Assembly (NCBI GenBank): GCA_051881075.1
Contig: JBJEPE010000092.1
Location: forward strand, 142,016-206,015
Direction: 5' to 3'
Length of the DNA stretch: 64,000 nt
Source of the DNA: RUG14223 sp051881075
GTDB lineage: Bacteria > Bacillota > Clostridia > Oscillospirales > Acutalibacteraceae
Shown here piece after piece: positions 27,194-38,200 of this stretch. A model generated the notes under the pieces. The model had not been told where the DNA came from. It saw nothing but the letters and a program-made list of their open reading frames with translations, and searched no databases. Numbering within the stretch: the first letter of the stretch is position 1; each line of letters begins with the position of its first letter. A program made the position numbers and the translations under genes.

Positions 27194-27231
27194 TTAGTTA
27201 AAATTTTTATTTATTTTTATTTATAAGACGA

Positions 27232-29200
27232 TCATTCACAGAATGTCATATTAACCGCAGTAAAAGCACTGTATATATTATTACTGCTTATTGCCCTTAC
27301 TGTATAAATATACGGAACATCTTCCTCTGCTGTTTCATCCATAAATACTACGGTATCTCCGTCCTCAGTACCAATAACGCTCCATGAGCCGCCTGATATC
27401 TTACGGTATATCTTATAGCTTACCGCACCGTCTATCTTATTCCACTCAATGAATACTGTCTTATCCTGCTGTTGCAATGCAGTTACAACAGGGGTACTTG
27501 GCTTAGCTGTGCAGCTCTTTCCGTTCTTGAGATATCCGCTGGTTACTTTCGTACCGTCAATAGTCTTGAATGAGCGCATTGTATAGTAATAAGTTTTACC
27601 GCACTCTACATCTTTATCTATATAACTTACAGTAGACCCCTTTTCGATAGTACTTATTACCTTCCATCCTGTATTATCGCTATTCAAAGAACGGTAAATA
27701 ACGTATCCGTCAGCCTGGCCTACAGCAGTCCAAGTAAGCTTAATTGAATCATAGCTTGCGGATGCTACGCTGAAGTTGGGTACTACTGCCGTAGCCTTAC
27801 CTGCTGTTCCGGTAGTATTATAGCCGCTTCTGTAAGTATCATCGCCTATGGTCAGATTTGCTCTGACTGTGTAGTAATATTGCTTATTATATACTGCTGT
27901 GGTATCTACATATGATGTAGTTGAATCGCCCTTTACGGTAGCTATCGACTTCCAACCGCCTGTCTGAGTGGTAGAACGATAAAGTGTGTATGTATCTACG
28001 CCTGCTATCTTACCCCATTTAACGGTTATAGAATTATATCCCGTTGCGGTTGCACTGCTAATATTAGGCGTTGCAAGCGTAGTTTTACCTGCTATGCCCG
28101 GCTTTACACATTCGCTGTAAATATTAGTTCCGTCTACTGTAGTATAAGCCCTTATGGTGTAATAGTACTGTGTTCCCGGTACAGCGGTTTCATCTGTATA
28201 AGTTACCGTTGCATTATTCCTGATTATCGCTACTGTAGAGTAGTCTGTAGATTCATTTAAGGAACGGTATATTCTATATCCGGTAGCGCCCGTTATCTTA
28301 CCCCATGTAAGGGTTATCTGCTTGGCTCCGCTCTTTACGGCACTGCTTATCTTAGGAGTTGCCGGGATAGGTGTTCCTCCCACTCCTGTTTTAACATATC
28401 CGCTGAATATTTTTTTACCGTCAATCTCAACAAATGCTCTTAAGGTATAATAATATGTCTTACCTGTTGTAAGCTTTGTATTCTTATAAAGTGTAACAGT
28501 ACCTGGCGTGATGTCCTTTACAGTTTCCCAATTTCCGGTTTCAGTTTCCGAACGGTAAAGTCTATATCCGTGAGCCTCTGTTACTTCGTCCCATCTTATA
28601 TTAAGACTGTTATATCCGGCGGATGTTACCTTTTTGATAGCCGGTGTTGTAGGTAATGTGTTACCGCCTACACCCGTATTGTATTTACCGTATACATAAC
28701 CTGAGCTTGTCTTCCAGTATGCTCTGATCGTGTAATAGTAAGTTACACCGCAATCCGGTACGGTATCGGTATATGTTACAGTTGCAGGATCGCTTATGTT
28801 AGCTACCCTTGACCATCCTGAGCTTTCTTTCAGTGATCTGTACAAAATATATCCGTCACAGTCGCTTACCTTGCTCCAAGATACCTTCAGCTTGTTGTAG
28901 GCTGAATTTGTAACTGCAGATATTTTAGGAGTTGCAGGTATAAGGGTTACACCTATTCCGCTGTTATACTTACCGTAAACTCCATCCCTTACGGCAAGAA
29001 CGGTGTAATAATAAGTCTTACCCTCTGTTCTGTCTGTATCGGTATATGTAAGTGTACCTGATGCTACACTGGCTATTACGCTGAAGCCTGATGTTGCACC
29101 TGTTTCCGATCTGTAAACTCTGTACTTATCAGCACCGCTTACTGCATTCCATTTGATTACAACATTTGTTCTTCCGCTCGCCTTAACTGATGTTACCGTC
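27232..29200 (-). repeat. Seven-FN3 C-terminal cassette, copy B
   Basis: About 1.97 kb that parallels 19621-21600 domain by domain and in the same orientation. The two cassettes lie 7.6 kb apart at the ends of neighbouring giant genes. Confidence 0.85.
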
Positions 29201-32200
29201 GGACTTGCAGGCATAGCCTTTGCGCTTTTTCCGGCCTCATCGAAGTCACTGTAGACTATACCGTTGACAGATGTTACGTATGCACGTACGGTATATTTAT
29301 AGGTTTCTCCGTTTTTAACTGTTTTGTCCGTATATGAGAGTGTATTCTCACCGACTACATCAGCTATTTCTTTCCATGCATTTGCCGCATCGTCATAACG
29401 GTAAACTTTGTATCCCTCTGCGCCGTCGCTCTTCTTCCATGTAATTGTTATCGCATTGTAGTTATCGCTCTTTGCGCTTACAAGTACAGGTGCGAGAAGC
29501 TCGGTTTCAACAGATACAATATTTGTATAATAGTACTCATCCGCACTGTCTCCGTTTACAAAGTATGGCATTGCTCTATAGTAGTATGTTGTCTTCGGAC
29601 GCAGATTATTATCAACGTATCCTGTTGACTCTCCCTCAACCGTAGCTATCTCTTCAAAGTTTACACCGTCTGTTGAACGCTCAATAACCATCTTTGCACA
29701 GCCATTGATAATATTCCAGTCAAGCGTTACGGTACTGTGGGTTTTTTCTGTTATTTTAAGCTCTGCAACGTCTTTTGCAAATACTACATAAAGGTCATGA
29801 TCCTCCTGTACTTCTTTAAATTCGTAGCTGTAAATTACTCCCTTGTCCTCAGAGTCAACTTTAACCTCACCTACAAGCCAACCGTCGGTAGGGATGAACT
29901 CATATGTCTGACTTTCATTCTTAGTTACCGTTGATATATCGTTGGGTGATACGGTACCGCTGCCCAATGTAGTGATATGTATGTTATATGTAGGTCTTGG
30001 CTTAATGGTAAACAGTACATTATTGTCAAATGTCATAAAGTAGTTTGTACCGGGGTCTAATGTACCTATATTGATAAAGTAACTACCTACCTCTTCGCCC
30101 TGTTCTCTTGAGAGCTTACCTTTTATAACATCTCCCTCTACAAGTCCGTCAGCCACATATGTGATCTCCGGATCCTCCTGAAGTTCCTCTTTGTATTGAT
30201 ATGGATCAGGAGTAATCGAAAGTCTGCGTGTTGTAATTGTACCCAAAATACTTGCGGTAGTTTCGCCCAGCACATAGTTGCCGCTGTCCGGGCCTGTTAA
30301 GGTCATTGAATCAATGGTTACTCTCATATATGACATACCGCTTGTAATTACGTTTTTGTCAGAGAAATTACCTGTAGCTTTAAGATAAACCACATCGTTT
30401 TTGAGAATATCGTCAAGCTCATACTCGCCCTCATTTATAGTAACTGCCGTAGAACCGCTGTATTCTCTTATAATATCGGTAAATGTGGCATTTACCGTCT
30501 TAGGCGTTATCTTAAAGTTGAGAGATTCCTCAGCACCTATCCAGTTAGTATTACCTATAAGGGTAAGCTTTACGGAATACTCGCCTACAACTGAGGGAGC
30601 GAATCCGATTTCATTACCTTCTTTATCGTACCAGGTTATGCTTACATCACCGCCTGTCGTAGTGCAACGAGGTGCAGATACTCCAAAGCCGTCATATATC
30701 TTATCAATATTGGTATCAATAAGTGTTATTTTACCTGATAACTTAGATATTATTATCATTTCGCTGGTATCAACTTCGTTTATACCGTTTATTTCTGTGG
30801 TATTTACTTTACCTATATCAAGAGTTGCGCTGTTATAATTATCTGTTTCGCTTATGACTATCTTTGCTATATATGCACCCGCATCAACAGGTGGAGAAGA
30901 TAATTGAGACGATTCGTTATACCACACAACCGATGCTCTTCCGTCACCTGTGTATGTAAACTCTACATCCTCAGAATTTATCGGCTCTCCGTCATAAGGC
31001 TTTGATAGGCTTTCTATAGTGGAGATTGGTGTGATTACAGGCGTTGCCTTTTCAATGGTAACAACAACCTTTTGCGGACTTAGTGCCACATAGTTTTCAC
31101 CCTGCTCCGCTGAGATATAAGCCATATATTCACCTGCATTATAAGGTACAAATTCAAGCTTTTCGGTGTTTCTGTACCATGCTACGTAAACCTGACCGTC
31201 AGATACAATATTATAGTTAAGAGAGAATGCGTCACCGTCATATATCTTACTCTGATTTTCAGGTGCCGAGAATTTAGGCTGAGCCCTTGCTATAGTAAAT
31301 GCCGCTATATCGGTAGACTCCGTTTCATATATCTTAGGATTACCGTTTTCATCTACTGAACCGGGGACCTTAACAGAAAGTATCTGAGTTACCATAACAG
31401 TATAATTTCCGGCATTTATAGGGGCACTTTCAAGCATATTAAGATCCTTATCATACCACTTGATATTAATTGTTGTTTCCGTATCGGCATCAGGAATTAT
31501 ATACTCATAGCCCTTATCGATTATGTTACCGCTGTCGTCAAGGGTTGCTAAAGATGCCGGCATTCCGTCATAAACTTTATTAAGGTTTGCGGTTATCTTA
31601 ACGCCGCCCTCTATCTTTGTAATACTAAATGTAGTATAATCACTTGCGCCGTAATAGTTACGTGTATCCGGCAGTGTCAGCACAACTCTGTACTGACCCT
31701 CTTCTATAGGACCGTTTGCACCTACACCGGTAAAGGCACCCTCATCTATACCGCTGCTTATAAGTTCGTTGTCTATAGTATACCAGTCTACCTGTATATC
31801 ACCGTCACCGGTTGAAGCATATTTCTTATTGCCAAGCTGATCATACAATGATACCGGCATATCATCGTATATCTTAGAGAACTGTGCATCGCTGTTTATC
31901 TGCACCTCACCGTAAAGCTTGTAAATTTCAAACTCAACAGGGTCAGTATATGTACCTGTACCTAAGTAGTTTTTACCCTCAAGCATTATTACGCTTATGG
32001 TATATTTACCTGAATCCTTAGGAGCGGAATTAAGAACATTACCGTTTTCATCGGTATATTTATATACTCTTTGACCGTCACCTGTCCATGTAGTAACCTT
32101 ATCGCCGGATACGGTCTGACCGTTATAATCTCTGGAAAGGTCGCCTGTAATTCTTATTACGCCCTGAAGCTTTGCTATCTTAAACGTCTGCGTAGGATTG

Positions 32201-35200
32201 TTAAATGTATAATTGCCGTCCTCGGATTTTAAAAGTAATGTTTTAGCGGTATATGTACCTGCCTGTGACTGTGCGCCAAGAACGGTTAAGTACACTTTTT
32301 CTCCGCTAATCTTTGTGTAGTACGCTGTAGGACACCATGTATGGGCAACCTCTTTGTCTTCAACTATACTGTCAACCTTATAAGTAAACTCAAGATCGCT
32401 CCATACTATGTCTGTAGGCTTAGGAGTAATAGTATATGTATAAAGCTCACTTTCCGTTGCGTTATAGTTGTGACCCTGTGTTACAGTTACCTTAACCTTA
32501 TATGTGCCGTTTTCCGTAGGAGGTTGTATAACGTTGCCCTCGCTGTCGTACCATACAAAGCTTGCAACACCGTCGCTTACCGTAGCGTACTCAAGTACAG
32601 GCGTTTTTGTGTTATAAACCATGGTCATAGGTGTAGTTATTATCTTGACGGTAGTGTCTGCCCTTATAATAGTAAAGCTCTCTGTAGGATTAAGAAGATT
32701 ATAATTAGAGTTGGCACTCTTTGCCGCATCGGTTACATATGCCGTATATGTACCCTGTTCGGTCTGATAATCTACAACCTCAACATATACCTTACCGTTA
32801 TTTATATCGGTAAAGTATGCCGTAGGCTTATGTGCCTGTGTATCATAGGTGAATAGGAGGTTCTCCCATATAACGTCTACAGGCTTCTGAGTTATGGTAT
32901 ATTTGAATACCTTACTTAAAGTATCGTTATAGTTTTCATCACCGGCAACGAACATTCTTACATAATATGTGCCTACATCCACAGGCAGTGTCTTACGTTT
33001 ATTTGCACCGGTTGTATCACTCAAAGCGACAGTTTCGCTGTCATACCAACGGAACTCATAGTCATATGTACCTTTAAGAGCATTGTATACCTGCTCATAT
33101 ACCGGTGGCACACTGGCTTCAACACCGTTATATACCTTTGTCTGTATAAAATCTCTATATGTAAATCCTCTGTCTATTTTACTTATAGTAAATTTTTGTG
33201 TTACGGACGTTGCGTTATAATATTTATCCTTGGCAACATATATCGTAAATTCATACTCTCCGGCCTCTGTAGGAGGTGTGTTAGGGTCATTTATTACCTT
33301 ACCTGTAGTAGAGGCAAAGGTTATGGTAACTTCACCGGTACCAAGACGTGTATACTTTGGATATGCTGCAGGGAATCCGTCATAAAGCTTGGAAATATCA
33401 CTATCAACGGTTACCATGCCGTCTGCGTCACCTACAGTAACTATAAAGCTGGCATATGCAGAGGTACCGTTACGTCCGGTTACCTTAATAGAAAACGGAT
33501 AATCACCTACTTCACTTGGTGTACCCATAATTCTCTTGCCGTCAAGGGAAAGTCCCTTAGGCAGATTACCCATAACCGGCTCAAGCGCATATTTAACTGC
33601 CGGACCGTCCTCTGCGTCATTTTCAATAGATATAGAAAGCTCATATCCTAATGTGTAAGATCCGTCCGTGTTCTTTGTTTGTACAAGTGACCCGTACTTA
33701 AGCAAAAATTCTTTACCGGAAACACTTACATTAATCTGTATAGCCGACCATTGAACCTTAACCGTAAAGTCCTCCATGGAGTTATCGGGCTTTATAAATC
33801 TTGAATCATAGTCATAGCCCTTATCCCCTGACTTCCAATAACCGTAATTGCTTGCTATCTCATAGCCCTTTCTTGTTACATCCTTTGTGGTATAAAGCTC
33901 ATTTGTTATATTTGAATATAACACCTGACTTTCAGGTATTGTATTAGATTTACCGTTATCCTTATCGTATGTAACCTTGATCTTTTTGGTTATATATATA
34001 TTTCTTTCAGATGTCAGATTATTTGCTACATTATAGTGGCCCAATATCAAATAATCACCGACATCGGATTGCAGACAATTTGCATATGCTATGGTCTTAC
34101 CACTGTCCTTAAGGTACGCACTTACGCTGTCTGCGGCAAGCAGAGGACCGGTTTTTATGCTTGAATTAAGTGTTACACCTATCTGACTGCCTATAGAATC
34201 ATTAAGCATTTTAATAAGCTGTGTGCTTGCCAAATAGAGGTTTGACTTATTACCGCCTGCAAAGTTATCATTGATAGTCGCATCACCGCTGAGTGTTATT
34301 ACCTTCTTTGTATAAACACCCGCGCCCTTTGTATTACTTAATCCAACGTTATCAACTATTCTACCGTTATACATTACAAGGCTTCCGTAGTTTACAAAAA
34401 CACCTACGCCTAAGCTTTCTACGCCCAACGCATTTATCTGGTTCTTTCTGATTACGCTGTTATCGTTGTTCATTATAACGGTTGCGGCCTCAACATATAT
34501 ACCTGCGCCGGCACAATTATAACCTGCTGCTTTATTGGCCTCCGTTATTTTATTATAGGCTATTTGGGCATCATATATATTAATGGTACCTTCCGCCGCA
34601 TAAATACCTGCACCGGCATACGCAATATTACCTTGTGACTGTTCAGTATCGGTACCGCCCACAACCGTGTTTGACATAATATACACCTTTGTGGATTCAC
34701 CCTCAACATATATACCGCCGCCTATATCGGTTGCTGTGTTTGAATATATCTTGGCTCCTACAAGGTAGAGCTCACCCAGTGCACTTGTACTTCTAATGTA
34801 AATTGCACCGCCTCTTGCAGCCTTATTACCTGTAATCGTAGATTCCTTACAGTTATAAATACCGTCTTTTTCAACACGGACGGCACCGCCGTAACCGTCT
34901 GAACCATTAGTATTTGCATTGTAATTATCTCTAAGTACGGTTTTTGCAAGAGTGGTAAGTGTTCCTTCTACCTGAATGAGCGGAGCCTGCGAGCTGGTTT
35001 GACTTCCCATCCCACTATCACTTAACATACTGTTGCCTGTAACAAATACATTATTAAGTGTAAGCCTACCGTTTACACCGGTAGTTGCATTTTTATTTAC
35101 ACTTATCAACGGTTTTGTATTGTCCTCAAACATCTGACTTCTATAAAAACCAAAACCGCCGTCGGATGTAATAATTACGGTTTTATTGATATCCAGCGTT

Positions 35201-38200
35201 TTTCTAAGCTCAATACTGCGCAAGATATAAACCGTATATTCTTCCGCATAGGTATCCAACGCACTTTCGCTGTATTCCTCAGCCTTATTACCGGCATATT
35301 CTATAGCCTCTTCAATGGTAGTAAAGAATTTATTTTGAACCTTGGCTATATTATCCGTCCAAACTGCAGTGAACATGATTTTGAAAAGGTCATCTCTATC
35401 CGTAGGAATGGTAAACGTTTCCCCGGGTTGATATTCTTGGTCATATCCCTGTAAATCACACTCCCAATGCGAGAATGTAAATCCATCATATGTAAATGTA
35501 TTTGCCGGGAGTGTAAACTCGGCACCGTATGCATATGACATATTAGGTATAGTTTTATCAGTCTGATCATCTGTAGAAAGACCTTGTGAGAATGATATCG
35601 TTATCTCTCTGTTTACAAACATTGTCTTTCCCGATGAACCTATGATGTACCTGTCTATCTCATCACTGGAGGGAGCGGTACTATCACCGCCCTCATACTC
35701 ATCATCGTCAAGGGTTCTGGTTACATCTGCTATAAAGTACTGAGTTTCATCGGCAGCTTTATCATTATTTGTCATAAAGGTGCCGTAGAATTTGCCATCC
35801 AAGTTCAGTGACAGATATATTTTACTGCCGGGTCTTAGTCCTCCGCTTGTCATATTGCTGTTATCAACTACGTAAAGGTTGTTAAACTCGGTAACATGAG
35901 AAACAAGAGCAATATTATATTCGTTCTTTTCTATTATTAAAATATCCTGCACCTTGAGATTGGCGTTTTTTGTAACATATACACCGCCGCCAAGCTCACC
36001 GTAGTTTGCTGAAATAGTAGAACTACCGAGAGTAACATTTCCGTCTGCGTAAATAGCACCGCCCATAGCATATTTTGACGGAGCTATATCCTCTTCCTCT
36101 TCTTCTTCTTCTCCGGTGTCGGTGTCAGTGTCAGTACTATCTTCAGGAGTTTCCTCGCTTACTACACCGTTAGGATCAATATACTCCGCTCTGTTACCTG
36201 TCATATTACACGCAGTAACGGTAAGCTTACTTCCGTTTGCCGCATATACGGCACCGCCCATATTAAATGCCGTATTTTTAGTCACATCTATACGCTGAGT
36301 ATCGGTTCCCTTAAGCTCAAGCGTACTGCCTGTGCCAAGATATATAGCGCCGCCGTTACCCTCTTCTTCGGTATCTCTGTACTTAACCGAATTCAGAGTA
36401 GTCTCGCATCCTGTAATATTTCCCTCTGAGCTTCCGGTAATATAGAAAGCACCGCCATTTCTTGCGCTGTTTTCACTTATCTTGGTTTCCTTGTCATATT
36501 CAACCGTTGATCCATCCATTTGGTTATAAACTATCTTTTGTTTACTGTTAGTAAACGAATAGTCACAATCCTTAAGGTAAATGCCACCGCCATTTCCGTT
36601 TGTAGATCTGTTATTATATAGTGTCATGGCACCCACCATATTAACGCTGCCGCCTTCAATATAGATTGCGCCACCGTTTCCGGCTGCCACATTTGATTCT
36701 ATATCAGGATTATTTATCGTAACATTTGCTTCAAAAGCAGCTAATACAGCACCTACGCCCTTATCCTCTACATTAGCATTATTATAATTCATCTGTGCTT
36801 CAAAAATTGTTACGGACGTATTTTTGCCGGCATAAATAGCCGTACCTGCAGGTGTTACATCGGCAGGTAAGGTGGTACCCTCAGGTATAGTAAGCGAATT
36901 GTTCTCAAAGTTAGATTCAGCGGTAAAAACATATCCGTTTGCTTCGATACTTCCTTTATTAACCGTTAGTATTGCACCGCCGTCTTTCGTATCTGAGCCC
37001 TCAAGGTAAACACCTGCGCCGTACAAAGCCCTGTTGCCCATTATATCGGCGCCTTGAATATTTACCTTAGATCCTGCACAGACATATACTGCACCGCCCT
37101 TATGTGTAGCATTACTGTCATTAAGGGCATTGGAGCATCCCATAACCTCTGTGCATTCATACAGATTAAGCGTACCGTTTACAACCTTAAAGAAAGCCGA
37201 GCCTGTTTCAAGGCTGTATGACATACCACCTTCAAATATAATTCTTGAACCGCCCTTAGCACCCTTTGTCGTAAGTGTCGCTCCGTTTGTTATTTCAAAC
37301 ATAGCATGGTTTCTGTTATCTACGGATGTAGAATCTTCAGGATCATAGTTCTTTCTGCTTATGGTCATACTCGTTGTATCAAACTCCGGAATATCAATCA
37401 TTTGTCCGTCAACTTCAATCCTATAAGTGGTGTATTCAAAACCATCCTCATCATATTTCTTTCCATAATACTTTTGATACTCTTCTTTATCATAAGATAC
37501 ATCTATAAATAAATTAATGTCTTTGCTTACCGTGATTGTATCCTCCACCTCACAGTTATCAATAACATATATAGTTGTACCAACATCTGTAGTCTGTGCG
37601 GCATCGAATGCCTCCTTTAGGGTCATATACATATTATCGCCTATCATGGCAGCGTACCTTATCCAGCGTGCATAGAACACTTCATCGGCATCCCATGTAA
37701 CCATTACGGTTTCATCTTCATCATAAAACTGACCGTAATCCATAATTACGCCTTCATAAGAGTCGGCTGAATTAGGATATTCATAACCGCTCTTGGTACC
37801 CCAGCAATCAAACTTTCCTCTGAACTTTGTAAATGTACACTTTGGCAATGTATAGTAACTTCCCTTACATACATATTCATCAGCCATTTCTCCTGTACTT
37901 AAATTTTGTTCAAAGGATATCGTAAGCTTTTTGCCCATTACGATATTGCTATCGTTATAGCCCATAACATAGTCAGTATTGTTACTGAAGAAGTAATCCT
38001 TTACGGTTTTTCCGTTTGCACCCGAACGTATTGGTGCAATACTTATTGTCTCTGTTAATTCGGTTTTATATCTTAGTCCTATCTTACTGCCTGTTGTAAG
38101 GCCGTCATCAGTTATGGAATTCTCTCTGGCAAACCAGACATCACTGCTTGTATTGCCTGATACCGTAACCTTATTCTTAACCTTAAACGTGGGCATATCC

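Noticed and set aside
30401..33651. Several 145-171 codon plus-strand frames within the 4109-aa gene
   Set aside because: They oppose a continuous minus-strand frame with clear domain repeats and have no ribosome sites.
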